DNA of 43,503 nt from an uncultured Rubrobacteraceae bacterium (GTDB lineage Bacteria > Actinomycetota > Rubrobacteria > Rubrobacterales > Rubrobacteraceae): contig CADCUT010000066.1 of assembly GCA_902805975.1 (NCBI GenBank), positions 1-43,503 on the forward strand, read 5' to 3'. The notes below the pieces were generated by a model, which was given only the letters and a program-made list of their open reading frames with translations, did not search any database and was not told the DNA's origin. The number at the start of each line of letters is the position of its first letter. Position 1 is the stretch's first letter. The translations under genes and the position numbers were made by a program. Positions 8,495-17,716 of this stretch are shown one piece after another.

Positions 8495-9736
8495 ATGAGA
8501 GTTATCGTTGTCGGGGCCGGTCTCGCCGGCCTCACGTGCGCAAAGGTGTTAAGAGAACGTGGTGCCGAGGTCTCCGTCTTCGAGGCGTCCGACGGCGTCG
8601 GCGGTCGCGTGCGCACGGACGAGAAGGAAGGTTTCCTGCTCGACCGGGGCTTCCAGGTCTACTTCACCTCGTACCCGGTCTCCAGGCGGCACCTGGACCA
8701 CGACGCGCTCGACTTCCGCGTCTTTGACCCGGGAGCCATCGTGCACCGCGGGCCCGAGCGGAGCGTGCTCTCCGACCCGGTCAGGGACCCGAAGGCGCTG
8801 GTGCCGACCCTGCTCTCCGGGGACGCCACCTTCGCGGACAAGCTCCGCACGGTGGGCCTCGGGGCGAGGACGCTACCCGGGAGCGCGACGAGCGCGGGCC
8901 GGGAGAACGGCGGGGCCGACGTCTCGATACTCGAGTACCTGAGGTCTTCCGGGCTCTCGGAGCGGTACATCGACTCGTTCTACAGGCCTTTTTATGGTGG
9001 GATCACCCTCAACCGGGCGCTCACGACGAGCTCCCGCGTCCTGCGGTTCACGTTCAGGATGCTCGCCACGGGGAGGACCGTGGTGCCGGCGCTCGGGATG
9101 GGGGAGATCTCCAACCAGCTCGCCTCCCACCTGCCGGAGGGCGACGTCCACCTGAACACTGCCGTGCAGGCACTCTTGCGCGAGGATGGACGGGTGCGCG
9201 GTGTTGTGGCCGCAGGGCGGGAGCACGAGGCGGACGCCGTGGTCGTCGCCACGGACGCCCCGACGGCGGGCGACCTCACGGGGGAAGAGACCCCGAAGGA
9301 CTCGGTGGGGGAGGTCTGCCTGTACTACGAGACGAGCGGGCTGGACGACGGGAGGAAGATCCTGCTCAACGCCGATGACGCGCCCTTCGTGAACAACGCC
9401 TCAGAGATGAGCAACGTCTCCGAGAAGTACGCCCCCGAAGGCTGCCACATCCTCTACGCCGTGACCCTTGCGGGGTTGGACCTGCCGGACGACGAGCTCC
9501 TGCGCCGGGGTGTGGAGGACATCAGCCGGTGGTACCCGGACGCCGAGTTCCGGCCGCTCGGGCTCCGCCGCATCCCTTACGGCCAGTTCGCCCAGCCGCC
9601 TGGCATCCACGAGGGTCTGCCGGACAACCGGACGGGGACGCCGGGGCTCTTGCTGGCGGGCGAGTACACGGAGGACTCCTCCATCAACGGCTCGATGCTC
9701 TCGGGAGAGAAGGCCGCGCTTGAGGTGCTCGGGTGA
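8495..9736 (+). CDS. FAD-dependent oxidoreductase (amine oxidase / phytoene-desaturase-like)
   Basis: MRVIVVGAGLAGLTCAKVLRERGAEVSVFEASDGVGGRVRTD dinucleotide-binding motif; C-terminal LLLAGEYTEDSSINGSMLSGEKAA. Confidence 0.9.
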   Translation: MRVIVVGAGLAGLTCAKVLRERGAEVSVFEASDGVGGRVRTDEKEGFLLDRGFQVYFTSYPVSRRHLDHDALDFRVFDPGAIVHRGPERSVLSDPVRDPKALVPTLLSGDATFADKLRTVGLGARTLPGSATSAGRENGGADVSILEYLRSSGLSERYIDSFYRPFYGGITLNRALTTSSRVLRFTFRMLATGRTVVPALGMGEISNQLASHLPEGDVHLNTAVQALLREDGRVRGVVAAGREHEADAVVVATDAPTAGDLTGEETPKDSVGEVCLYYETSGLDDGRKILLNADDAPFVNNASEMSNVSEKYAPEGCHILYAVTLAGLDLPDDELLRRGVEDISRWYPDAEFRPLGLRRIPYGQFAQPPGIHEGLPDNRTGTPGLLLAGEYTEDSSINGSMLSGEKAALEVLG

Positions 9737-10491
9737 GCGGCGTCTACCACAGCGGCGTGCCGGCGCTGAAGATCGAGGGTCTCACGAAGACCTACAAGAA
9801 CGGGTTCCAGGCGCTCGGCGGGGTCTCTTTAGAGGTCGGAGGCGGGAAGTTCTTCGGGCTGCTGGGTCCCAATGGGGCGGGGAAGACGACGCTCATCAAC
9901 AGCGTGGTCAGCCTCGCGCGGCCGGACTCCGGTACGGTCGAGGTCTACGGGAAAGACGCCTTCACAGAGTTTCGGGAGGCGCGGCGCATGATCGGGGTCT
10001 CGCCCCAGGAGATCAACCTCGACAAGTTCCTGACCGTCGAGGAGGTCCTCGTCTTCCACGCCGGCTACTACGGCGTCCCGAAGAAGAAGGCCAAGGATAA
10101 GGCCGCCGAGCTCCTCGAACGCTTCGGCCTCGTCGAGAAGCGGGACCAGCGGACGAACACGCTCTCGGGCGGGATGAAGCGGCGCGTGATGTTCGCCCGC
10201 GCCCTCATGCACGACCCGAAGGTGCTGTTCCTGGACGAGCCGACCGCGGGCGTGGACGTCGAGCTCCGCTACAGCCTGTGGGGCTATGTAAGGGAGCTGA
10301 ACCGCGGCGGTATGACCATCCTGCTCACGACGCACTACCTCGAGGAGGCCGAGGCGCTCTGCGAGGAGATAGCGCTCATAGACGGCGGCGAGATCGTCGC
10401 GCAGGGGACGAACGCCGGGTTGAAGGAGCGGTACGACGCGGCCAACGTCGAGGAGGTCTACATGAAGGTCATAGGCGATGCTTCTAACTGA
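9733..10491 (+). CDS. ABC transporter ATP-binding protein
   Basis: Walker A GPNGAGKTT, signature LSGGMKRR, Walker B VLFLDEPTAGVD. Confidence 0.95.
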   Translation: MSGVYHSGVPALKIEGLTKTYKNGFQALGGVSLEVGGGKFFGLLGPNGAGKTTLINSVVSLARPDSGTVEVYGKDAFTEFREARRMIGVSPQEINLDKFLTVEEVLVFHAGYYGVPKKKAKDKAAELLERFGLVEKRDQRTNTLSGGMKRRVMFARALMHDPKVLFLDEPTAGVDVELRYSLWGYVRELNRGGMTILLTTHYLEEAEALCEEIALIDGGEIVAQGTNAGLKERYDAANVEEVYMKVIGDASN

Positions 10492-11245
10492 CCGGACCTT
10501 CAGGACGCTGCTCTCGCGCGAGGTCTTGCGCTTCACGAGGGTCTGGATGCAGACGATACTACCCCAGATACTTACCTCCCTGCTCTACCTCGTCGTCTTC
10601 GGCATAGCGCTGGGCTCGAGGATTCGCGAGATAGAGGGCGTTCCTTATCTCGAGTACATCCTGCCCGGTATAGCGCTCATGAGCCTCGTCACCAACTCGC
10701 AGATGAACTCATCGTGGTCCGTCTTCGACGCCAAGCGCGAGCGCTACATAGACGAGGTCCTCATAAGCCCCATGAGCGATCTGCAGATAGCGCTGGCGTA
10801 CTCTTTAGGCGGAACCCTGCGCGGGGTCGTGATGGGCGCATGCACCCTGCTCGTCGGCGTCCCGTTCGTCGGGATCTCCGTCCAGCACCCGTTGCTGCTG
10901 GCGGTGATCGGGGTCCTCGGCGCCTTCGCCTTCTCCGCCATAGGCACGATGGTCGGCGCTTTGGCGACGAGGATAGAGCACATCTCGTTTCTGACGAGCA
11001 TCGTCATCCAGCCGCTCACGTTCTTGGGCGGGGTCTTCTACTCCGTCGGGATGCTGCCGGATTCCCTGAGGGTGGCGACGTTCTTCAACCCGATCTTCTA
11101 CACCGTGGACGCCGCCCGCTTCGCCACGTTGGGCATCTCCGACCTCAACCCCTACCCGACGCTCGGGATGGTGTTCCTGATCTCCGTCCTCGCCTTCTGC
11201 GGCGCCTGGTGGGCCATCAGCCGTGGTCCGAACCTCCGCTACTAA
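10478..11245 (+). CDS. ABC-2 type transporter permease
   Basis: Overlaps the ATPase gene; ABC-2 membrane topology, FLGGVFYSVGMLPDSLR. Confidence 0.92.
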   Translation: MLLTDRTFRTLLSREVLRFTRVWMQTILPQILTSLLYLVVFGIALGSRIREIEGVPYLEYILPGIALMSLVTNSQMNSSWSVFDAKRERYIDEVLISPMSDLQIALAYSLGGTLRGVVMGACTLLVGVPFVGISVQHPLLLAVIGVLGAFAFSAIGTMVGALATRIEHISFLTSIVIQPLTFLGGVFYSVGMLPDSLRVATFFNPIFYTVDAARFATLGISDLNPYPTLGMVFLISVLAFCGAWWAISRGPNLRY

Positions 11246-12416
11246 GGGCGCCTCCGCCGGGTCCGCCTGGGCCTTTGTCCTCGTGGTTTTCGCGCTGTCG
11301 AGGCTGCTGTTCATGGGAACCGGCGCCGTGGCCGCGACCTTTCTTCCGCAGGCGGACCCGGCGGGGGACCCCCTGGGACCGACCGGCTTCCTGGGCTACT
11401 GGGCGCGCTGGGACGGGGCGTGGTACGCGGAGATAGCGACGGAGGGCTACGGGGAACGAGCCCCGGCCTCAACGGCTTTCTTTCCGCTTTACCCGGTGCT
11501 CGTCAAGCTGGGGGTCTTCTTCTGGGGTGGCCCGGCGCTCTGGGGGGTTCTGGTCTCGCTCTCGGCAACGGCTCTTGCGCTCTTCTTCCTTTACGGAATA
11601 GGCGAGCACCTCTTCGACGCCAGGGCCGCCCGCGCCGCCACGCTCTGCCTGGCGTTCTTCCCGACGGCCTTTTTCCTGAACGCCGCCTACACCGAGGCAC
11701 CTTTCCTCGCGCTGACGGCGGGAAGTGTCTGGGCGGCTCTCGTGCGGCGGGACTTCCTGATCGCGGGGCTGCTCGGGGCGCTGGCGGCGGCGACGCGCAA
11801 CGTGGGCGTCCTGCTTCTGGTGCCGCTCTTCTGGGAGTGGGCGCGGCACCGGCGGGAGTTGGGGTTGCGCGGCGTGGTCGGCATGGCGCTCGTGCCGGTG
11901 GGGCTCGCGGCTTACGCGGCCTACCTGTGGGCGAGGTTCGGGGACCCGCTTCTCTTCGCGCGGCAGCAGGGGGACTACTGGAACCGCGAGGTGTCCGGGC
12001 CTCTGGCGACGCTCGGCGACGCCTGGCGGGCCGCCGGGGTGGGGATGGAGTACGTCCTCGACCCGGCGACGCTCTTTCTCGGGGCTGACGCGACGCCGGC
12101 TTTAGAGGCTTCGAACGTGCTCAACCTGGGGTTTCTGGTGTTCTTTCTCGTGGTGGCGTTCGCGGGGCTCTTCGTGTTGCCGCCGGGGCTCTCGGTCTAC
12201 GCCGCCGTGCTGGTGCTGCTGCCGGTGCTAACGCCCTCGCCCCGGTTCCCGCTGATGAGCCTGCCGCGCTTCGTGCTCGGGGCGTTCCCGGTCTTTCTCG
12301 TGCTGGGATACTTCCTGTCGCGGTCCAGGTGGACGCGCACGGCCTGGCTCGCGGCGTCGGGTGGTCTCGGGGTGGCGCTGACGGCGTTGTTCGTCACCTG
12401 GCGGTGGGTGGCGTAG
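11223..12416 (+). CDS. PIG-V-like mannosyltransferase family membrane protein
   Basis: YWARWDGAWYAEIATEGY (GT-C luminal motif), FFPLYPVLVKL, many TM segments. Confidence 0.8.
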   Translation: MVRTSATKGASAGSAWAFVLVVFALSRLLFMGTGAVAATFLPQADPAGDPLGPTGFLGYWARWDGAWYAEIATEGYGERAPASTAFFPLYPVLVKLGVFFWGGPALWGVLVSLSATALALFFLYGIGEHLFDARAARAATLCLAFFPTAFFLNAAYTEAPFLALTAGSVWAALVRRDFLIAGLLGALAAATRNVGVLLLVPLFWEWARHRRELGLRGVVGMALVPVGLAAYAAYLWARFGDPLLFARQQGDYWNREVSGPLATLGDAWRAAGVGMEYVLDPATLFLGADATPALEASNVLNLGFLVFFLVVAFAGLFVLPPGLSVYAAVLVLLPVLTPSPRFPLMSLPRFVLGAFPVFLVLGYFLSRSRWTRTAWLAASGGLGVALTALFVTWRWVA

Positions 12417-12451
12417 TGGCTTTGGACGGTCAGCCTCCCGTTGGCGCGTAC

Positions 12452-12796
12452 CTACCTGTCAGCGCGGGCCTCCGCGACGAGCAGGATGATCAGCAGTAAC
12501 TCGACGACCTTGTCTATGTAGCCGGTGGCGTTGCTGGCGCCGCCGGTTATAAGGAGCCAGAGGACGATGGTCAGGACCGTATAGCCGATGAGCACCCATC
12601 TTATGGTTCTCTGGTAGGGGGCGAGCCGGGGGATGGGAAGGTAGAGGGCGGCGAGGAGTGCTAGGTAGCCGAGGCCGTTGAGGACGAAGAGTGGGAGGCC
12701 CCCAAAGCCCAGGTAAAGGTGGACGATCGCCGTCGCCACCGTCAGGAAGATGATGCCAAGCCGGATCGGGACGGCCCTTGAGGTCGCGGTCGTCAT
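12452..12796 (-). CDS. Small integral membrane protein
   Basis: 114 aa with four hydrophobic segments. Confidence 0.6.
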   Translation of the reverse strand: MTTATSRAVPIRLGIIFLTVATAIVHLYLGFGGLPLFVLNGLGYLALLAALYLPIPRLAPYQRTIRWVLIGYTVLTIVLWLLITGGASNATGYIDKVVELLLIILLVAEARADR

Positions 12797-12815
12797 GATG
12801 GAACTCCTTTCTCGC

Positions 12816-14042
12816 TCACGTCTTCTCTGGAGCCCCCGCGGGCACCCCGATGTCCGTCTCCCTCCCCGGCATGATGCGCCTTCCCGGCGAGGCCAACGCG
12901 ACGGCCGGCAGGGCTAGGGCCGCGAGGATCGCCCCGATAAAGTATGGCGCCGGGACGCCGAGCTCGTCGAAGGCGGCGCCGGCCACGAGCGGGCCTGAGA
13001 TGAGGGCGAGGCTGAGCACGGCCTGGACGCCACCCATGAGCCTGCCCTGCTCCCCCGCCGGGGCCCGCCGCGAGAGGAGCGCCGTCAGAGCCGGAATGGC
13101 GAGCCCGGCCCCGACCGCAAGCGCCCCCACGACCGGGTAGAGCATCCACCCCGAGGGTGAGGCCCCGACGAGCGCGAGGCACAGCGCCGTCGCGGCCAGC
13201 CCGCCGAGGGCCAGGGCGGGCTCGCCGAAACGCCTCTGCATCCTCCCGACGAGCAGGCCCTGGGTTAGCACGGCTCCCGCGCCCACGAAGGCGAAGAAGA
13301 AGGCGTTCTCGGAGGGCCCCCAGCCGAACCGGGCGCCGGAGAAGAGCGGGAAGTTGGTCAGGAGGCCCGCGAAGGCGAGGTTGAGGAGCAGGACGGCCAG
13401 AAGGAGGGTGCCGGTGCCACCCATCCGGATCGTCCTGACGAGCCCGGAGACGGGGTCCATGCGCAGGAGCGGCGTGCGGGAGCGGCGACGTTCCGGCAGC
13501 GACTCCGGTAGGACGAGGAGGCCGAAGGCGGCGTTCGCGAGCGCCAGACCAGAGGCGGCGAGGGCCGGGGCCTGGAGGGAGTAGAGGCTGAGGAGGCCGC
13601 CGAGCAGCGGACCGGCCATCAGCCCGAGCCCGAAGGCGGCGCCGATGATGCCGAGGCCCCTCGCCCGGTCTTCCGGCGGGGTGCTGTCGGCGATAAAGGC
13701 CTGGGCCGTGGCCTGGGTGCCGCCCGCCGCGCCCGCGAGTGCTATGGCCACGACGACTAGGGCGAGGGTCTCGGCGAGGCCGAGGAGCGCGTAGGCGAGC
13801 GAGGCGCCGAGCAGGCAGGCCACGAGCACCGGGCGGCGTCCCGTGCGGTCAGAGAGGCCGGCGAGGAAGGGGCCGCCAAAGAACTGCATCGCGGCGTAGA
13901 GGGAGCCCAAGGTGCCGACGAGGAGCGCCCCGTTCGCGAGGCCGCCTGCGTAGAAGGGGAGGAGGGGGACGACGAGGCCGTAGCCGAGCATGTCCACGAA
14001 GACCGTCACGAAGAGGAAGGCGGTCGCGGACGGCCGGCTCAC
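12816..14042 (-). CDS. MFS transporter
   Basis: 408 aa; GGPFLAGLSDRTGRRPVLVACLLGA, DRARGLGIIGAAFGLGLMAGPLLGG. Confidence 0.92.
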   Translation of the reverse strand: MSRPSATAFLFVTVFVDMLGYGLVVPLLPFYAGGLANGALLVGTLGSLYAAMQFFGGPFLAGLSDRTGRRPVLVACLLGASLAYALLGLAETLALVVVAIALAGAAGGTQATAQAFIADSTPPEDRARGLGIIGAAFGLGLMAGPLLGGLLSLYSLQAPALAASGLALANAAFGLLVLPESLPERRRSRTPLLRMDPVSGLVRTIRMGGTGTLLLAVLLLNLAFAGLLTNFPLFSGARFGWGPSENAFFFAFVGAGAVLTQGLLVGRMQRRFGEPALALGGLAATALCLALVGASPSGWMLYPVVGALAVGAGLAIPALTALLSRRAPAGEQGRLMGGVQAVLSLALISGPLVAGAAFDELGVPAPYFIGAILAALALPAVALASPGRRIMPGRETDIGVPAGAPEKT

Positions 14043-15013
14043 CGCGCTCCGGCGTGCAGGATCATCCGCCGCGCCTCATCGACGGTCCGGCGGCTCACCG
14101 GGTCCCCGCCGCCGGCGCGGAGGGGTGGGCCGAACTCGACGCGGGTCGTCACGTCCCTCAGGGCCGGCACGAGCATCTGGAGGGTCGCCGAGAGCCACCG
14201 GCGGTCCCGCGGGTCGCTGCGGACGAGGGCGAGCGGGTTACGGAGGGCGGAGGGTGAGATCACGCCGCTCACGACCGCCGGCACGACCGTAAGCCCCGGG
14301 ACGAGCCGGACGAAGAGGTCCACGCTCCCGGACCACTCGCCAAGCGCCTCGACGGCGCCCGGCAGCACCGCCGGGTCGGGCTCTATCCTGCCGCCCGGGA
14401 AAGTGATAACCGCGCCGCCGGCGCGGAGGTGCCGGGCCGCCGCCCTGGCCGCCTTCGACCGTCCGCCGGGCCTCTCGGGGACCGGGATCAGGGCCTTTGA
14501 GGTATTCGGGAGCGCAGAGAGGAAGGGCCGCTCCGCGGCGATGACTTTCAGGTCCTCGCGCGGCATGGCGGAGAAGAGGGCGACGGCGTCGGCGAGCCCC
14601 GGGTGATTTGATACGACGAGCAGCGGGCCCCCGCGCGGCACCCCCTCAGCACCCTCGACCGCGACCCGGCGGGCCATCTGTTCCATCGCCCAGGACCCGC
14701 CCGCGGGGAGCCCGGCCTCGCCCACGATCTCGTCGTAGGTCGCTATCTGCCGCGCGAGGCGCCGCGCCGGAAGGGACGAGAGGAGCCGCAGGAGGGCTCG
14801 CGCCGCGCCGGGTCCGAGGCCCCCGAGGCCGAAAGCGGAGATCAGGTCCTCCGCGCAGGCCCGCGCGAGGACCTCGACCCGTTCCTCTCTCCCGGGGAGA
14901 AGCCCGCGGACCGGGGCCGCGACCGGAAGCGTGTGCGTGTTCTCCAGGGTGATTCTCCTCGTGGCGCTCGCCGGCAACGGAAGTATGTACGCCCCGGGGC
15001 CCGGAATCATCAC
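14039..15013 (-). CDS. Lysophospholipid acyltransferase-like (PlsC superfamily) protein
   Basis: VVSNHPGLADAVALF (NHxxxxD-like) and ITFPGGRIEPDP; 4-nt overlap with the MFS gene. Exact start uncertain. Confidence 0.7.
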   Translation of the reverse strand: MMIPGPGAYILPLPASATRRITLENTHTLPVAAPVRGLLPGREERVEVLARACAEDLISAFGLGGLGPGAARALLRLLSSLPARRLARQIATYDEIVGEAGLPAGGSWAMEQMARRVAVEGAEGVPRGGPLLVVSNHPGLADAVALFSAMPREDLKVIAAERPFLSALPNTSKALIPVPERPGGRSKAARAAARHLRAGGAVITFPGGRIEPDPAVLPGAVEALGEWSGSVDLFVRLVPGLTVVPAVVSGVISPSALRNPLALVRSDPRDRRWLSATLQMLVPALRDVTTRVEFGPPLRAGGGDPVSRRTVDEARRMILHAGAR

Positions 15014-15157
15014 GCAAACGGGCTATCTTTGACGGGACGCTTCTAGAGGTAAATACGCAAAGTCAGACCAGCCGGTTCAAGGCTCACGGCGCGCTCCGAA
15101 GGGAGATCCGCCCCGCAAGCCGGCCAAAATCCTCACCTAGAACCTAGAACCTAGAAC

Positions 15158-15538
15158 CTACGGCCTGCGGCGTAGGATCTCGACCGCCGAGCCTTCGAGC
15201 ACGGTGTCGCCGAGCCTGACGTTGGGCTTTTTCACCTTCACGCGCACGATCTCCACGATGGGATGCTCTTCGAGGGTCGCGTTGGCTATGCGCTCTGCCA
15301 CGGTCTCCGTGAGGCCGGCCGGCTCCCCCTCGACGACCTGTTTGGCGAGGCGGTGGACCTCGCCGTAGTCAACGGTCTTCGCCAGTTCGTCTGAGAGGCC
15401 CGCGGGCCTGAGGTCCAGGCGGAGCTCCACGTCCACGACGAAGGGTTGGCCGAGCTCGCGCTCTGCCGGCAGGACGCCGTGGCGGCCGTGGAAGACCATG
15501 CCTTCGAGGATGATGCGGTCGTGTGTGTCCCCGTCCAT
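15158..15538 (-). CDS. folB: Dihydroneopterin aldolase
   Basis: MDGDTHDRIILEGMVFHGRHGVLPAERELGQPFVVDVELRLDL...VDYGEVHRLAKQVVEGEPAGLTETVAERIA. Confidence 0.93.
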   Translation of the reverse strand: MDGDTHDRIILEGMVFHGRHGVLPAERELGQPFVVDVELRLDLRPAGLSDELAKTVDYGEVHRLAKQVVEGEPAGLTETVAERIANATLEEHPIVEIVRVKVKKPNVRLGDTVLEGSAVEILRRRP

Positions 15539-15611
15539 CCGCCCCAGTATAGGGCCGGGCGTCGTCCCCGTGCCAGCCGGGTTCCGGCGGGCCGTGCTAA
15601 CCTTCGGGGCG

Positions 15612-16325
15612 GTGGAGCGAGAGGAGAGACGCATCGTGCGGCCGACGGTCACCGTAAGCTACGCCCAGACGCTCGACGGGCGCCTGGCGACGCTGGACGG
15701 GGGTTCGCAGTGGATCAGCGCCCCCGACTCCCTCTGCTTCTCCCACGAGCTGCGCGCCACCCACGACGCCATCATGGTCGGCGCCGGGACGGTCGCCAGG
15801 GACGACCCGCGCCTTACCGTCCGCCTCGCGCCGGGCGAGAGCCCCCTGCGCGTGGTCGTGGACAGCTCCCTGCGCATCCCCATGGACGCCGCCGTCCTGG
15901 CCCGGGGCGCCGCCGGCGGCACCGTGCTCGCCGTCAACGGCCGGGCCCCCGAGGACCGCTGCCGGGAGGCCGAGTCGCTCGGCGCCACGGTCCTCAGGCT
16001 CCCCCCTGAGCCACGGGGTGGCGTGGACCTCCGGTCGCTGCTCTTGAGCCTGGGCGACCGCGGGGTTGGCTCCGTGATGGTCGAGGGAGGGGCCGCCCTC
16101 ATCACCTCGCTCCTGCGCGGGAGGCTGGTGGACCGCCTGGCGGTCTGCATAGCGCCCAAGATCCTGGGCTCCGGCATAGAGGCCGTGGGCGACCTCGGCA
16201 TCCGCGACCTCGCTGAGTCCATTGCCCTCGCGGAGGCCGCGTTCACGCCGCGCGGCGGCGACCTGCTCCTGACCGCGCGCGTCGAGTACCCGGCGGGCCG
16301 CGATGCCGTCAGCCGCGCCGGTTAG
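15612..16325 (+). CDS. RibD C-terminal / DHFR-like pteridine (pyrimidine) reductase
   Basis: VTVSYAQTLDGRLATLDGGSQWISAPDSLCFSHELRATHDAIMVGAGTVARDDPRLTVRL; VMVEGGAALITSLL. Confidence 0.88.
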   Translation: MEREERRIVRPTVTVSYAQTLDGRLATLDGGSQWISAPDSLCFSHELRATHDAIMVGAGTVARDDPRLTVRLAPGESPLRVVVDSSLRIPMDAAVLARGAAGGTVLAVNGRAPEDRCREAESLGATVLRLPPEPRGGVDLRSLLLSLGDRGVGSVMVEGGAALITSLLRGRLVDRLAVCIAPKILGSGIEAVGDLGIRDLAESIALAEAAFTPRGGDLLLTARVEYPAGRDAVSRAG

Positions 16326-17337
16326 CGCGCGGGCCCTGTGGTTCGCCGGGCGGCGTCGCGCCGAACTCCGGCCCGACGAGGCCCCGGCCCCCGGCCCCGG
16401 CGAGGTGCGCGTGCGGGCGGTCTACTCCGCCGTCAGCCACGGCACGGAGATGCTCGTCTACAGGGGCGAGGTTCCGGAAGACCTCCCGCTCGACCTCCCG
16501 ACCTTGGCCGGGGGCTTCGGGTTCCCCATCAAGCACGGCTACGCCTCCGCCGGCCGCGTCCTGGATACGGGACCAGGCCCTAAGGGCCTCTCGCCCGGTG
16601 ACCCCGTCTTCGTCCATCACCCGCACCAGGACGTCTTTACCGTCCCGGCGGACTTTCCCGTCCGCCTGCCGCGCGACCTCGACCCCCTGCGCGCCGTCTT
16701 CTTCGCGAACATGGAGACGGCCCTGAACGTCGTCCACGACGCCCACGCGCGCCTCGGGGAGACGGCCCTGGTCTTCGGGCAGGGCGTGGTGGGGCTCCTG
16801 GTGACGCGCCTCCTCGCGATGTCCGGCGTCTCCGTCCTCGCCGTCGAGCCCGTCCCCGATCGCCGGAAGCTCGCCCTGAAGATGGGTGCTGGCGCCGCGT
16901 TCGAGCCGGGCGACGGCCTGAGGGAACGCATCGGCGGGGCGACGGACGGTCGCGGGGTGGACGTCGCGGTCGAGGCGAGCGGGTCCGGCGCGGCCCTGGC
17001 GGAGGCCGTGGAGTGCGTGGCGGCCGAGGGGACGGTAGTCGCGGCGTCCTGGTACGGGAAGGAGCCCGTCTCGCTCCCTCTGGGCGGCCACTTCCACCGG
17101 GGGAGGGTGAGGATAAAGTCATCGCAGGTCGGCCGGGTGGCGCCGGAGCTATCGGCGCGGTGGGACGGGAAGAGGAGGATGGGGGCCGTGATCTCACACC
17201 TGCAAGACCCCCGAATTCCGCTCGACTCCCTCGTCTCCCACCGGATACCGTTCGGGGAGGCACCGGGGGCGTACCGGATGCTCGATAAGACGCCGGACGC
17301 CGCCGTGCAGGTCGTCTTCGACTACGGGGAGGGGTGA
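16303..17337 (+). CDS. Zinc-binding (MDR) alcohol dehydrogenase family protein
   Basis: GEVRVRAVYSAVSHGTEMLVYRGEVP, ALVFGQGVVGLLVTRLLAMSGVSVLAVE; overlaps the upstream RibD-like gene. Confidence 0.88.
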   Translation: MPSAAPVSARALWFAGRRRAELRPDEAPAPGPGEVRVRAVYSAVSHGTEMLVYRGEVPEDLPLDLPTLAGGFGFPIKHGYASAGRVLDTGPGPKGLSPGDPVFVHHPHQDVFTVPADFPVRLPRDLDPLRAVFFANMETALNVVHDAHARLGETALVFGQGVVGLLVTRLLAMSGVSVLAVEPVPDRRKLALKMGAGAAFEPGDGLRERIGGATDGRGVDVAVEASGSGAALAEAVECVAAEGTVVAASWYGKEPVSLPLGGHFHRGRVRIKSSQVGRVAPELSARWDGKRRMGAVISHLQDPRIPLDSLVSHRIPFGEAPGAYRMLDKTPDAAVQVVFDYGEG

Positions 17338-17714
17338 TGTACGAGGTATACGTTGCGGCGGCCTTCGAGGCGGCCCACCGCCTCAAGGGGAACTTCGGGC
17401 CGGCCTCCCGGACCCACGGCCACACGTACAGGCTTGAGGTGCTCGTGCGCGGCGAGGAGCTCGCGGAGGACGGCACGCTTGTGGACATAGGAAAGCTCCG
17501 CGATACGGTGGACGGTATCGCCGCCTCCCTGAACTACCGCGACCTCGACGAGGTTTCGGGCCTCGCGGGCAAGAACACCACGGCCGAGGTCGTGGCGGGG
17601 TTCTGTTGGGATGGGATCTCACCTTCCCTGCAAGGGCGCGGCCTGGACTCCCTCACGGTGCGGGTCTGGGAATCGCCGCAGGTCTACGCCGCCCGCCAAG
17701 AGTCCCTCGACTGA
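17337..17714 (+). CDS. 6-pyruvoyl-tetrahydropterin synthase / QueD-like protein
   Basis: MYEVYVAAAFEAAHRLKGNFGPASRTHGHTYRLEVLVRG...LVDIGKLRDTV...LNYRDLDEV; Zn-His motifs kept, canonical catalytic Cys replaced. Confidence 0.88.
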   Translation: MYEVYVAAAFEAAHRLKGNFGPASRTHGHTYRLEVLVRGEELAEDGTLVDIGKLRDTVDGIAASLNYRDLDEVSGLAGKNTTAEVVAGFCWDGISPSLQGRGLDSLTVRVWESPQVYAARQESLD

Positions 17715-17716
17715 CC

